From assembly GCF_014643455.1 (NCBI RefSeq), contig NZ_BMJM01000008.1:1-64000 (forward strand): DNA of 64,000 bases. Direction: 5' to 3'. The notes beneath the pieces were generated by a model. It saw only the letters and a program-made list of their open reading frames with translations. It did no database searches and was not told the origin of the DNA. Made by a program: the position numbers and the translations under genes. Below, in pieces: positions 21,409-31,742 of the stretch (its first letter is position 1; every line of letters starts with the position of its first letter). The stretch is from Sandarakinorhabdus glacialis (GTDB taxonomy: Bacteria > Pseudomonadota > Alphaproteobacteria > Sphingomonadales > Sphingomonadaceae).

Positions 21409-22056
21409 TTAGGACGCCGAAGGCGCGGCGGCAACCGTTTCCCAGCGCAGGCGCCGCCGTAGCCAGATGCCGTAGATGACAGCGAGGACGATCGCGAGGC
21501 CGAACCATTGGCCGGCATAGGAGAGATGGTTGTCGGGAAGGTCCGCCGGGCTGGGCAGGCGCGAGGGGGTCAGCGGCGGCACGGCGGTGTCGGGGATGAG
21601 CATGAATTGCGGGCGGCCCGGTGCGTCGCCATAGGGGCGCTCGATGATCAGGCCGGTGAATGTCGTGTCGACGTCGATCGGGACCTGGGCCGCGTCAGGG
21701 CGGCGGGTCCAGCCGGCGACGGCGACGATGTCCGGGGATTTACCGGCTGGGCCGCACGAGACGAGGACGAGGTAGCCCGAGACGTCTTTCGCGCTGCTGC
21801 CGCCCTTCAGGTCATAGGGGAGGACCTTGCCTGGCGTGCACGGCAGTTCGGCACGCCGATACTGGACGCTGATCTCGCCGGTCATTGCCCGGAAATAATC
21901 GGCGGGAGTTAGAAGCGGCAGGCGCTGGGCTGCTTCGAGCTGGGCGATGAGATCGGCTTTCCAGATGCGGCGCTGGAGCTGCCAGGTGCCGAGGCCGATG
22001 AGAACAGCGAGCATGACGGCGGTGAGCAGGGTCGGGAAGATGAAGCCGCGCTTCAC
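21409..22056 (-). CDS. SURF1 family cytochrome c oxidase assembly protein
   Basis: A 215-residue protein with one transmembrane helix at each end (FIFPTLLTAVMLAVLIGLGTW near the start; FGLAIVLAVIYGIWL near the end) and the SURF1 periplasmic domain, including GTWQLQRRIWK and NHLSYAGQWFGLA. SURF1 helps insert heme a into subunit I of the oxidase. The start is GTG at 22056, overlapping the stop of the DUF983 gene by four bases (GTGA), so the genes are coupled. Confidence 0.9.
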   Translation of the reverse strand: MKRGFIFPTLLTAVMLAVLIGLGTWQLQRRIWKADLIAQLEAAQRLPLLTPADYFRAMTGEISVQYRRAELPCTPGKVLPYDLKGGSSAKDVSGYLVLVSCGPAGKSPDIVAVAGWTRRPDAAQVPIDVDTTFTGLIIERPYGDAPGRPQFMLIPDTAVPPLTPSRLPSPADLPDNHLSYAGQWFGLAIVLAVIYGIWLRRRLRWETVAAAPSAS

Positions 22057-22418
22057 AAATGGCCCAGGCGTGCCTCGTGGCGATATTCGAGCGCGATAAG
22101 CAGCGCCTTGGCGACGCGCATCAGGATGACGGTGAGCACGATGGTCAGCGGCACCCAGAGCGCGACATGGACATACCATGCCGGCGAGCGCGTCAGTTCG
22201 AGCCACATCGCAAGGCCGGTGACGATGGCGCCGACGATCAGGATGAGGAAAGTGGCCGCGCCGTCACCGACGTTGAAGGCACGATAGTCGAGATCGCACG
22301 CCGAGCACTTCGGGCGGAAGACGATGAACGTCCTGAACAGCTTGCCTTGGGCGCAGCGCGGGCAGCGACCCCTGAGCGCGTTCGCAACCGGCGCCGGTCC
22401 AGGAGGGGTACTAGCCAA
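22053..22418 (-). CDS. DUF983 family membrane protein
   Basis: A 121-residue protein with a CxxC pair at each side of a zinc-ribbon-like N-terminus (RGRCPRCAQGKLF, then CSACDLDY) followed by two transmembrane helices (about 58-78 and 86-107). DUF983 proteins are regularly found next to ctaE/SURF1 genes and are presumed to aid oxidase assembly. The start is uncertain: TTG at 22418 overlaps the end of ctaE by eight bases; an ATG at 22496 would overlap it by 86 bases. Confidence 0.8.
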   Translation of the reverse strand: MASTPPGPAPVANALRGRCPRCAQGKLFRTFIVFRPKCSACDLDYRAFNVGDGAATFLILIVGAIVTGLAMWLELTRSPAWYVHVALWVPLTIVLTVILMRVAKALLIALEYRHEARLGHL

Positions 22419-23244
22419 AGGCGTTGTGCACGACCGCGGCACCGAACTTGGAGCCCCAGACATAGATGGTGATGAACAGGAACAGCCAGACGACATCGAC
22501 GAAATGCCAGTACCAAGCAGCGGCTTCGAAGCCGAAATGCTGGGTGGGGGTGAAGTCGCCCTTGTAGGCGCGGCGCAGGCAGACGATCAGGAAGATCGTG
22601 CCGACGATGACATGGAAGCCGTGAAAACCGGTCGCCATGTAGAAGGTCGAGCCATAGATATTGCCGGCGAACGGGATCGTCGCGTGGTAGTATTCATAGG
22701 CCTGCACGGCGCTGAAGATCATGCCGAGCAGGATCGTGAGGATCAGGCCCTGCTTGAGCGACTTGCGGTCGCCGTGGATGAGGGCGTGGTGCGCCCAGGT
22801 GATGGTGGTGCCCGACAGCAGCAGGATCAGCGTGTTGAGCAGCGGGAAGACGAAGGGATCAAGGACCTCGACGCCGGCGGGGGGCCAAACGCCATCGATG
22901 CCGGCCTGGGCACTGGGGAAAAGCGCCGCATTGAAGAAGGCCCAGAACCAAGCGACGAAGAACATGACTTCGGAGGCGATGAACAGGATCATGCCGTAGC
23001 GGTGATGAAGCTGGACGACTGGCGTGTGGTCACCGGTGTTGGCTTCGTGGATGACGCTGCTCCACCAAAAGTAGAAGGCAGCGATGACAAAGGCGAAGCC
23101 GGCGAAGAAGACCATCGGTCCCCAGGCGGCCTTGTGCATCCAGCCGATGGCGCCGGCAGCAAAGATCAGCGCTGCGACAGCCATGGCGATCGGCCAAGGC
23201 GAGGGGTTGAGGATGTGGAAATCGTGTGTCTTGCCGGCGGCCAT
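22411..23244 (-). CDS. ctaE: Cytochrome c oxidase subunit III
   Basis: A 277-residue subunit III with seven hydrophobic segments. Family motifs seen are HDFHILNPSPWP at the start, SEVMFFVAWFWAFFNAALFP in the middle, and GFHGFHVIVGTIFLIVCL with HFGFEAAAWYWHFVDVVWLFLF at the end. It forms the third core subunit of the aa3 oxidase in the inner membrane and protects the proton-pumping active site. It lies six bases after ctaG. Confidence 0.96.
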   Translation of the reverse strand: MAAGKTHDFHILNPSPWPIAMAVAALIFAAGAIGWMHKAAWGPMVFFAGFAFVIAAFYFWWSSVIHEANTGDHTPVVQLHHRYGMILFIASEVMFFVAWFWAFFNAALFPSAQAGIDGVWPPAGVEVLDPFVFPLLNTLILLLSGTTITWAHHALIHGDRKSLKQGLILTILLGMIFSAVQAYEYYHATIPFAGNIYGSTFYMATGFHGFHVIVGTIFLIVCLRRAYKGDFTPTQHFGFEAAAWYWHFVDVVWLFLFITIYVWGSKFGAAVVHNAFG

Positions 23245-23249
23245 GACCT

Positions 23250-23894
23250 TTAGCCCCTGTTGTCTGATGGCTGGAGTTTCGCGCCTTGAGCCGGGCTCGC
23301 AGCATTGAGTGAGGCGCTTACCGGCTTTGCCTCGGGATTGTCCACCGGGAAGAAGGTGTAGCTGAGCGTGATCTCGTCGATCTTCTTCGCATCGGGGTCA
23401 TCAAGGATGGCCGGATCGATGAAATAGGTGACCGGCATCTGGACGGTTTCGCCGGCAGCGAGTGTCTGTTCCGTAAAGCAGAAACATTCGATTTTGCGGA
23501 AATACTGGCCTGCGGTGTCGGGCGACACGTTGAAGATGGCGCGGCCGGTGGTCGGCGCGGCGGACAGGTTGGTGGCGGTGTAATAGGCGAGGCGTTTTTC
23601 GCCGATCTTGATCTTCTGGTCGCGATTGACCGGGCTAAACGTCCACGGCATGCCGGGAGAAACGTTCGAATCGAAGCGGATCTTGATGGTGCGGCCGCCG
23701 AGCGCGTTGAGGTGGCTGGCGTCGGGAATGGCTGCCGCCTCCGAGCGACCCGTAGTGCCGCCGAAGCCGGTGGCCTGGCAGAACAGGCGATAAAGCGGCA
23801 CGCTGGCATAGGCGAGGCCGATCATCGCGACCGCCATGAGCGCCGTGAGGAGCCCGGTGCGGCGCTTGGCGCGGTGGAGGGCGGCGTCGGTCAT
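23250..23894 (-). CDS. ctaG: Cytochrome c oxidase assembly protein CtaG (Cox11)
   Basis: A 214-residue protein with one N-terminal transmembrane helix (LLTALMAVAMIGLAYASVPLY) and the Cox11 periplasmic domain, with the copper ligands in FCQATGFGG and the family motif ECFCFTEQ. Cox11 delivers copper to the CuB site of subunit I. Its start overlaps the stop of the small membrane protein by four bases. Confidence 0.95.
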   Translation of the reverse strand: MTDAALHRAKRRTGLLTALMAVAMIGLAYASVPLYRLFCQATGFGGTTGRSEAAAIPDASHLNALGGRTIKIRFDSNVSPGMPWTFSPVNRDQKIKIGEKRLAYYTATNLSAAPTTGRAIFNVSPDTAGQYFRKIECFCFTEQTLAAGETVQMPVTYFIDPAILDDPDAKKIDEITLSYTFFPVDNPEAKPVSASLNAASPAQGAKLQPSDNRG

Positions 23895-24100
23895 GGCGCG
23901 GGAGTCGCTGGTGGGGCAGTGGGCCCTACGGTGGGTTTGCCGTTTTCGAGGCCCGGGGCCATGCGGACGACGGTGATGCCGTAGAATAGCGCCACCAGTG
24001 CGGCGAGCAGGAGCCCGAGCGCAATGTTGCGCGAGCGGCGACGGGCAATGAAGGCGGCGCGCTCCTCGGGGGTCCAGGAGGCGGTGGAATCAGGGATCAT
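23891..24100 (-). CDS. Small membrane protein of the cox cluster
   Basis: A 69-residue protein with a charged N-terminus ([14 protein letters not shown]), one transmembrane helix ([20 protein letters not shown]) and a Pro/Ala-rich tail. It sits between ctaB and ctaG with four-base overlaps on both sides, the place where many alphaproteobacteria have a small uncharacterised CoxF-type protein. A role in oxidase assembly is inferred from position only. Confidence 0.8.
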   Translation of the reverse strand: MIPDSTASWTPEERAAFIARRRSRNIALGLLLAALVALFYGITVVRMAPGLENGKPTVGPTAPPATPAP

Positions 24101-25035
24101 GCGAACACCAAACGATCAACGACAAGGGCGCCGAACAAGGCGGCGAGATAGACGAGGCTGAACTTGAACAGTTGCTTTTCGGCAATCATGTCGGCGGCGC
24201 GTTGCGTCTGGCTGCGTGACACGCGAAGGGCCATGGCGAGGAAGACCAGCCCGAGGGCGATCGCGCTGCCGCCGTAGATCCAGCCGGTGAGGCCGAGGAC
24301 GGCGGGGGCGATCGATACCGGGACCAGCAGCACCGAATAGGCGAGGATCTGCCGCCGCGTGTTGGCCATGCCGTGGGTGACGGGGAGCATGGGGACGCCG
24401 GCCTTGGAATAATCGGCCTCCATGAACAGCGCCAGCGCCCAGAAGTGCGGCGGGGTCCACAGGAAGATGATGGCGAACAGCAGCCAGGGCAGCAATGCCG
24501 TGTCGCCGGTGACCGCGGCCCAGCCGACGATGACCGGGAATGCCCCGGCAGCACCGCCGATGACGATGTTCTGCGGGGTGCGGCGCTTGAGCCAGACGGT
24601 ATAGACGATGACGTAGAACAGGATCGACACGGCGAGCCAGAAGGCCGCGGCCCAATTGAGCGCCACGCCGATGATTGCAACCGATCCGACCGCAAGGGCG
24701 ATGGCGAAGTTCAGCGCCTCGCCGGGATTGATTCGCCCGGCCGGAAGCGGGCGGTTGGCGGTGCGCTTCATCAGCGCGTCGATATCGGCCTCGTACCATT
24801 GGTTGAGCGCGCCGGCGGCACCGGCGGCGACCGCGATGCACAGGATGGCGGTGAAACCGAGAACGGGATGGATGCTGCCGGGCGCGGCGATCATGGCGCA
24901 GGCGGCGGTGAAGACGACCAGAGTCATCACCCGCGGCTTGAGCAGCGCGAAATAGTCCCGCCATTCGGCAAACGCCGTGATTGGCGCGGTCAGTGGCGCT
25001 GCAACAGGAGAGGCGTTCGGTTGGTTCATCTTCAT
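24097..25035 (-). CDS. ctaB: Protoheme IX farnesyltransferase (heme o synthase)
   Basis: A 312-residue UbiA-superfamily prenyltransferase with about nine membrane helices. The aspartate-rich motif [19 protein letters not shown] binds the farnesyl diphosphate, and the second motif region [13 protein letters not shown] is as in CyoE/CtaB. It farnesylates heme b to heme o, the precursor of heme a; heme a synthase (CtaA) is not in this window. The start at 25035 (MKMNQ) is preferred; a GC-rich hairpin directly upstream covers the purine-rich ribosome-binding region. Confidence 0.95.
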   Translation of the reverse strand: MKMNQPNASPVAAPLTAPITAFAEWRDYFALLKPRVMTLVVFTAACAMIAAPGSIHPVLGFTAILCIAVAAGAAGALNQWYEADIDALMKRTANRPLPAGRINPGEALNFAIALAVGSVAIIGVALNWAAAFWLAVSILFYVIVYTVWLKRRTPQNIVIGGAAGAFPVIVGWAAVTGDTALLPWLLFAIIFLWTPPHFWALALFMEADYSKAGVPMLPVTHGMANTRRQILAYSVLLVPVSIAPAVLGLTGWIYGGSAIALGLVFLAMALRVSRSQTQRAADMIAEKQLFKFSLVYLAALFGALVVDRLVFA

Positions 25036-25042
25036 TCTGCTG

Positions 25043-25068
25043 CGCCCCTCCCGCGGACGGGAGGGGCG
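25043..25068 (-). terminator. Hairpin between ctaD and ctaB
   Basis: CGCCCCTCCCG and CGGGAGGGGCG form a perfect 11-bp stem with a four-base loop. The 3' arm contains the GGGAGGGG that would serve as ribosome-binding site for ctaB, so it may attenuate ctaB translation as well as, or instead of, ending transcription. Confidence 0.5.
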
Positions 25069-25076
25069 GTTTGACT

Positions 25077-26750
<1,674 letters not shown>

Positions 26751-26765
26751 CTATCGGTCCCTCTT

Positions 26766-27860
26766 TCAGGCGGCAGGAGTTGTAGTGGCGGTCGGCGTCG
26801 GTGCCGTGTTCGTCGCAGCAGGCGACGGTACGCCGGGCGCAGCCGGAAGTGGGGCCGTGCCCGTTGCGGCGGGCGCCTGGCCGGTTGCGGCGGGCACCGC
26901 ACCGGGCGTAGCGCCGACACCGGGCACCGGCTGGACCGGCGTTGCAGCGCCTGCGGTCGGCGTGATGCCGTTTTCGGCCTGCTTGGCGGCGGTCCATTGG
27001 GCGAACCGCTCACGCGAGACGACTTCGACGGCGATCGGCATGAAGGCGTGCTTGGTGCCGCACAGCTCCGAACATTGGCCGAAATAGACGCCGGGGCGAT
27101 CGACCTTGAACCAGGTCTCGTTGATGCGGCCCGGAACGGCGTCCATCTTCACCCAGAAGCTGGGGACGGCGAAGCTGTGCATGACATCGGCCGAGGTCGT
27201 GAGGACCTTGACCACGGCGCCCTGCGGAACGACGATGCGGTTGTCGGTATCGAGCAGCTTGGGGCTGCCGCGCTGGGCTGCCTCGGCCTCGGTAAGCATG
27301 ACGGCATCGAAGCTGAAACCGCCCTGGTCGGGATACTCATACTCCCAATACCATTGATGGCCGGTAGCCTTGATGGTGAGATCGGCCTTGGGCGGGCTGT
27401 ACTGGTTGGCGAGCAGGCGGAACGACGGCACCGCGATCCAGATCAGGATGAGCACCGGCACGACCGTCCAGGCGATCTCGACCAGGGTATTGTGGCTGGT
27501 CCGCGAGGCGACAGGGTTGCGCGCGGCGCGGTAGCGAAACACCGTCCAGGCCAGCAGGATCAGTACGAAGATCGCCGTAGCGGCCATCAGCGGATTGAGG
27601 ATGCCGTTGGCCATTGCCTGGGCTTCGCGCGCGATCGGCGTCATCGGCTGCTGGAGGTCGATGCTGCCTCGGGGCATGCCGATGCCGGGCGTCGCCGTGA
27701 CGAATTCGGGCGCGCTGCTCGGCAATGCCGTCGTGGTGACGACGGGCACCGGTGCCGCGACCGGCGCGTCGCTTTGCGCCAGCGCCGGAACGCTGGCGCC
27801 AAGCGTGCCGGCGAACGCGATGACAATCGGCAAAATCAGGCGCTGCATTCTGCGCATCAT
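26766..27860 (-). CDS. ctaC: Cytochrome c oxidase subunit II
   Basis: A 364-residue subunit II: signal peptide (LILPIVIAFAGTLGASVPALA), two transmembrane helices (about 95-115 and 135-155) and the CuA domain. CuA ligands are seen in VMHSF and GQCSELCGTKHAFMP. There is no fused cytochrome c domain; instead the C-terminus is a low-complexity Ala/Pro/Thr tail of about 65 residues (AATPVQPVPGVG onward), longer than usual. The start may be either ATG of the ATGATG at 27860/27857. It is the first gene of the cox cluster. Confidence 0.95.
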   Translation of the reverse strand: MMRRMQRLILPIVIAFAGTLGASVPALAQSDAPVAAPVPVVTTTALPSSAPEFVTATPGIGMPRGSIDLQQPMTPIAREAQAMANGILNPLMAATAIFVLILLAWTVFRYRAARNPVASRTSHNTLVEIAWTVVPVLILIWIAVPSFRLLANQYSPPKADLTIKATGHQWYWEYEYPDQGGFSFDAVMLTEAEAAQRGSPKLLDTDNRIVVPQGAVVKVLTTSADVMHSFAVPSFWVKMDAVPGRINETWFKVDRPGVYFGQCSELCGTKHAFMPIAVEVVSRERFAQWTAAKQAENGITPTAGAATPVQPVPGVGATPGAVPAATGQAPAATGTAPLPAAPGVPSPAATNTAPTPTATTTPAA

Positions 27861-28003
27861 GGCCCCACGGCAAAAATGACCGGACAGTGCCGGCGAACAA
27901 TGGGTCCCTATGGCGCGATGCAGCGCTGCGGGCAAGCGGCTGTTGTGTCGCAAGTCGATTCAATCCTGTAGCTTGGGCTAAGCGCGCTGGACCAGGTTGC
28001 CGG

Positions 28004-28825
28004 TCAGGCCTTGAGGTCGGCGAACACCGGCGTGGTTTTCGACAGCTGGCCGCGGATGGCATTGGGCAGGTCGTCGCCCTGGAGCAGGCCGGCGTTCCAC
28101 AGCGCGACATAGTCGAGGCCCTGCTCGATGGTCTGGTCGCGGCCAGCGTTGAGGACATTCTTGATGCCGGTGATGACCAACGGCGACTTGGCGGCGATTT
28201 CGCGTGCCATGGCGTCGGCGGCGGCGAGCGCGGCATCGTGGCTGGCTTCGACGCGGTTGACGAAGCCGTACTGCCTGGCCTCCTCGACCGGAAAACGCCG
28301 CCCGGTGTAGGCGAGTTCGCGGATCAGGCCCTGCGGCAGCAGGTAGGGAATGCGTTGCAGCGTGCCGACATCGGCGACGATGGCGATGCTGACCTCCTGG
28401 ATCGTGAAATACGAGCCCTCGGCGGCGATGCGGATGTCGCAGGCGGTGATCAGATCGACGCCCCCGCCGATGCAGGCGCCGTGGACGACGGCGATGACCG
28501 GCACGCGGCAACGATCGATGATGCAGAAGCTTTCCTGCATCGTGCGGACATGACGGCGGAAGGACTCGCGGGCGCGGCCCAGGTCCACCGGCTCAGTGGA
28601 AGCGCTGTTGCTGCCGGCCCAGCCGAGATCGAGGCCTGCGGTGAAATGCTTGCCCGTCGAGGCGATGATGACGACGCGGATGCTCGGATCGGCGTCGATG
28701 GCCTGGAAGACTTCGATGATCTCGGGCCAGAATTCCTTGTTCATGGTGTTGAGCGCGGCGGGACGGTTCATCGTGACGCGAGCGATCGGGCCGTCGACGG
28801 TGTAATCGAGGGTGGTCAGTTCCAT
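28004..28825 (-). CDS. Enoyl-CoA hydratase/isomerase, dienoyl-CoA isomerase type
   Basis: A 273-residue crotonase-fold protein. The oxyanion-hole motif [18 protein letters not shown] and the following [18 protein letters not shown] are those of delta3,5-delta2,4-dienoyl-CoA isomerase (ECH1): the conserved acidic residues of that enzyme correspond to the Asp in GGGVDL, the Glu in QEV and the Asp in ADVG. It would therefore help beta-oxidation of odd-position double bonds (inference from motifs). Divergent from the [2Fe-2S] protein gene, 29 bases apart. Confidence 0.88.
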   Translation of the reverse strand: MELTTLDYTVDGPIARVTMNRPAALNTMNKEFWPEIIEVFQAIDADPSIRVVIIASTGKHFTAGLDLGWAGSNSASTEPVDLGRARESFRRHVRTMQESFCIIDRCRVPVIAVVHGACIGGGVDLITACDIRIAAEGSYFTIQEVSIAIVADVGTLQRIPYLLPQGLIRELAYTGRRFPVEEARQYGFVNRVEASHDAALAAADAMAREIAAKSPLVITGIKNVLNAGRDQTIEQGLDYVALWNAGLLQGDDLPNAIRGQLSKTTPVFADLKA

Positions 28826-28854
28826 GGTGGATTCCTTTGGGCTATGCCCTTTCG

Positions 28855-29379
28855 ATGACCAAATTTACCGTCAACGGCAATCCTGTGCATTTCAAGATGC
28901 CGCCCGAGACACCGCTGCTATGGGCGCTGCGCGATGCGTCGAACCTGACCGGGACCAAGTACGGCTGCGGCGCCGGGCTTTGCGGAGCCTGCACGGTGCA
29001 TATCGACGGCAAGGCGCAGCGATCGTGCCAGGTGCCGATCGGCAGCATCGAAGGTACATTCGTGACGACAATCGAGGGGCTGAGCGACGATCGCAGCCAT
29101 GTCGTCCAGCAGGCGTGGATCGCAGAACAGGTGCCGCAGTGCGGCTATTGCCAGTCGGGGATGATCATGGCGGTGGCGGCGATACTGAAGGAGATCCCTG
29201 AGCCGTCGGATGCCGATATCGATGCGACGATCACCAATTTGTGCCGATGCGGGACATATCCGCGGATCCGCAGGGCGATCCACCGGGCGGCGCGGGGGGA
29301 TGTCGATTCGGGGGTGCCCGGGCCGGATACGACGGCTTCGGAGGCGGCGCGGATGGCGCCTAGCTTGAAGGCGCGTTGA
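28855..29379 (+). CDS. [2Fe-2S]-binding small subunit of a molybdopterin hydroxylase
   Basis: A 174-residue protein with the two-cluster layout of the xanthine-oxidase-family small subunit: the plant-ferredoxin-like cluster [11 protein letters not shown]...C (about residues 39-60) and the helical cluster CGYCQSGM...[11 protein letters not shown] (about 97-138). Such subunits pass electrons from the molybdenum site and normally sit beside the large molybdopterin subunit; none is present in this window on either side, so it is an orphan here. The start at 28855 is the first that gives the family N-terminus (MTKFTVNG). Confidence 0.9.
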   Translation: MTKFTVNGNPVHFKMPPETPLLWALRDASNLTGTKYGCGAGLCGACTVHIDGKAQRSCQVPIGSIEGTFVTTIEGLSDDRSHVVQQAWIAEQVPQCGYCQSGMIMAVAAILKEIPEPSDADIDATITNLCRCGTYPRIRRAIHRAARGDVDSGVPGPDTTASEAARMAPSLKAR

Positions 29380-29403
29380 GGTTTCGGGGGGGCAGGAGAA
29401 ACT

Positions 29404-29432
29404 GGGTCCCGGGTCGAGCCCGGGATGACAGA
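29404..29432. repeat. Dispersed inverted repeat GTCCCGGGTCGAGCCCGGGATGACAG
   Basis: CCCGGG...CCCGGG palindrome after the [2Fe-2S] gene. A near-identical copy in reverse orientation lies at 63346-63374, after rlmB. Both stand at the 3' end of a gene. Confidence 0.65.
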
Positions 29433-29445
29433 TTCAGAACCGATC

Positions 29446-29534
29446 GTCATGCTGAATTTGTTTCAGCATCCATCCCGCCACCTGCGCGCCTGTCCCCGGC
29501 CGCGCGATGGATGCTGAAACCAGTTCAGCATGAC
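29446..29534. repeat. Dispersed palindromic repeat, facing pair
   Basis: Two half-elements face each other: CGTCATGCTGAATTTGTTTC... on the left and its near reverse complement ATGGATGCTGAAACCAGTTC... on the right, about 30 bases apart. Each half is itself a small hairpin. The same pair occurs at 39463-39549, and a single half at 9241-9274. Confidence 0.8.
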
Positions 29535-29554
29535 GAATGGATTTTTGGGGGGTT

Positions 29555-31555
29555 TTAGCCGAAAGGCCGCGCGGCCATCGCATAGTGCGCCATCGCCATG
29601 GTGGTTAGTTGCGCGTTGACGCGGATGCAGCTCGAAAAGGTGCTGGCGTCGGCGACATAGACGTTCGCCGCGCCGTGGAGGCGGCAATCGAGATCGACGA
29701 CGCCCTTGGCGGGGTCGGCGTTGCGGGCGTTGCCGCCTTGGGGGTGCGAGCTCGACATCGAGACGTCGTCGGCTTCGCGCAGCTCGGCGGCGAAGAAGGC
29801 GTCGATGTCGTCGCCGGGGTGGAGCGTCTGCCCGCGGGCGAGGCCGGGATAGACTTCGATGGCGCCGGCGGCGAAATGCACGCGTGAAAGGGTGGCGAGG
29901 GCGCGGCGGAGCAGGGGCAGTTCCCTGGCCTCGGTGAGTTTTAGATGGAGCTTGCCGCAGATCAGCTTGCCGACGCGGTCGGCGGGGAACAGCACGCCGG
30001 CGGAGTTGAGCCGGCCATAGGCGCGCATGCGGGCGGCGTGGTCGCCGAACCAACCGGGGAGCAGCGCGGCCATGCTCATAGGGGGTTGGAAATGCGATTC
30101 GAGCAGGAAGTCGCCGCGATCGACATAGGTGGTCATCTGGTCCTCGTCCCATGAGCGCTGCGGGCTGTCGGCGGGCATCAGCGCGGCGACGGGACAGGCG
30201 ATATTGAGCGAGATATCGGTACCGGTGCCCTTGATGCCGCTGGCAGCGAGCAGCCGGCTCGAGGCGAGGGTGCCGGCGGCGACGACAACACCTTTGGTAG
30301 CGCGGATGAAGGCCTTGCGGCCGTCGGCGAGCTTGATCTCGACGCCCTCGGCGACCTGCTTGCCGGCGACTTTATGGGGGCGCCAGCGGATGCGGGTGGC
30401 TTCGGCGTCGGGGAGGATGTCAGCGCCGTCGCGGCGAGCGGCGATGAGCAGCGACTGGGCGGTTCCGGTCTTGCGGCCATAGGGGCAGCCGGTGTTGCAA
30501 TAGCCGCAATAGGCGCAGGCGGCGCCGGCCGACTGCGGGCCAAAGTTCTTGTTGAACCAGCCGGCGGGGGCGGCGGCGTCGACGGGATCGCCGGTGATGG
30601 CGGCGTGGGCGTGCCAGCCGGCGAGCAGATGGGTGCCGTTGTTGCGGCCGCTGCGCTGCTCGATGCGCTCGACGCCGAGCGCGGTCTCGGCGGCGACATA
30701 GCTCGCCATGAAGCGAGTTTCGTCGATGGGGGCGCCGAGCCCGGCCCAGGTCGCGAACACATCATTGGCGGCAGGGTGGGTGCCGCCGGGTTCGGCAACG
30801 CGCAGGCAGATGCCGTTGTTGATGACCGTCGAGCCGCCGACGCAGCGGCCCTGGAACAGGATGATGTCGTTGTCGCGGCTGGTCTGCAGCGCGCCGTCGA
30901 CGAACAGCGACGAGGTCATACGGCGTTCTTCATGGCTGAGCGCCGAGGAGGGCCAGGCGCTGCCGGCTTCGATGACGAGGACCTTGTGGCCTTGCGCGGC
31001 GAGTTCGCCGGCGGCCATGCTGCCGCCGGCGCCCGAGCCGATGACGATGATCTCGGCTTCGACGGGGACGGTCTCGGGGCCGAGGAAATCGCTCGGCAGG
31101 AGGTCGCGGCCGGGGAAAAGCGTGATGGGCTGTTCGCCGGCGCCGCGGGTGCGGTGGGCCGGCAGGGTGAAGCCGATCTGGGCGAAGACGGGATTGTGGC
31201 GGTTGCCCTCCTGCTCGCCGGGCAGCCAATGACCGTAATAGCCGGCGTGGATGATGCCGCGGACGCGGGCGAGATCCTGGAGAAAGTTGTTGCTGCTCGA
31301 GATGAGGCTCTTTTCGAGGCGGCGGGCGCGCCATTTGGGCGGCATCAGCAGGAACATGGGGCCGCCCATCAGCAGGCAGAGGGCGATCAGCGAGAGCTTG
31401 ACCTGCCTCGCCTTGGGGCCGTGGATGTAGCTGAATTGGGTCTGGATGTTGTCGGTGACTTGCTGGGGCGAGATCACCATGTCGACGCCGTGGAATAACG
31501 CCTCGACGACGGATTTCAGGATGGGGGCGGTGAAGACCCCGAACGGTTTTTGCAT
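29555..31555 (-). CDS. GMC-type FAD oxidoreductase with Cys-rich motif
   Basis: A 666-residue protein. An N-terminal region with one hydrophobic segment (about 55-75) precedes the FAD-binding Rossmann motif IIVIGSGAGGSMAAGELA near residue 195. The GMC C-terminal motif is seen around MSSSHPQGGNARNADPAKGVVD, with the catalytic histidine in SSHPQGG. A striking CAYCGYCNTGCPYGRKTG occurs near residue 360; related alcohol oxidases have a similar CxxGC, and in some FAD dehydrogenases such cysteines hold an iron-sulfur cluster. The start at 31555 has GGGG upstream. Long-chain alcohol or sterol substrates are possible. The adjacent aldehyde dehydrogenase, same strand, may take the product. Confidence 0.85.
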   Translation of the reverse strand: MQKPFGVFTAPILKSVVEALFHGVDMVISPQQVTDNIQTQFSYIHGPKARQVKLSLIALCLLMGGPMFLLMPPKWRARRLEKSLISSSNNFLQDLARVRGIIHAGYYGHWLPGEQEGNRHNPVFAQIGFTLPAHRTRGAGEQPITLFPGRDLLPSDFLGPETVPVEAEIIVIGSGAGGSMAAGELAAQGHKVLVIEAGSAWPSSALSHEERRMTSSLFVDGALQTSRDNDIILFQGRCVGGSTVINNGICLRVAEPGGTHPAANDVFATWAGLGAPIDETRFMASYVAAETALGVERIEQRSGRNNGTHLLAGWHAHAAITGDPVDAAAPAGWFNKNFGPQSAGAACAYCGYCNTGCPYGRKTGTAQSLLIAARRDGADILPDAEATRIRWRPHKVAGKQVAEGVEIKLADGRKAFIRATKGVVVAAGTLASSRLLAASGIKGTGTDISLNIACPVAALMPADSPQRSWDEDQMTTYVDRGDFLLESHFQPPMSMAALLPGWFGDHAARMRAYGRLNSAGVLFPADRVGKLICGKLHLKLTEARELPLLRRALATLSRVHFAAGAIEVYPGLARGQTLHPGDDIDAFFAAELREADDVSMSSSHPQGGNARNADPAKGVVDLDCRLHGAANVYVADASTFSSCIRVNAQLTTMAMAHYAMAARPFG

Positions 31556-31713
31556 TGCCCAGCCCCCAACGAGATGCCCGGCGACCCCTGCCGCGTCCGG
31601 ATGCACCGGCACGGCTTGGGGTAATTGTTAACCGGATTGGGGGTTGGGGGCAATATGGGTGCGGCGGGGGAGGAAGTTACCCCTCACCCCGCCGCGCCGA
31701 GGGGCGCGAGTCG

Positions 31714-31736
31714 CCCTCTCCCGCAGGGGGAGAGGG
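31714..31736 (-). terminator. Hairpin after the aldehyde dehydrogenase gene
   Basis: CCCTCTCCC and GGGAGAGGG form a perfect 9-bp stem seven bases past the stop. The preceding sequence CCCTCACCCCGCCGCGCC resembles the elements near 11.0 and 50.3 kb. Confidence 0.55.
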
Positions 31737-31742
31737 TAGAGC

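Noticed and set aside
28855..31555. Idea that the [2Fe-2S] protein and GMC oxidoreductase form one complex with the aldehyde dehydrogenase
   Set aside because: They are on opposite strands with repeats between them; there is no sequence evidence beyond proximity.
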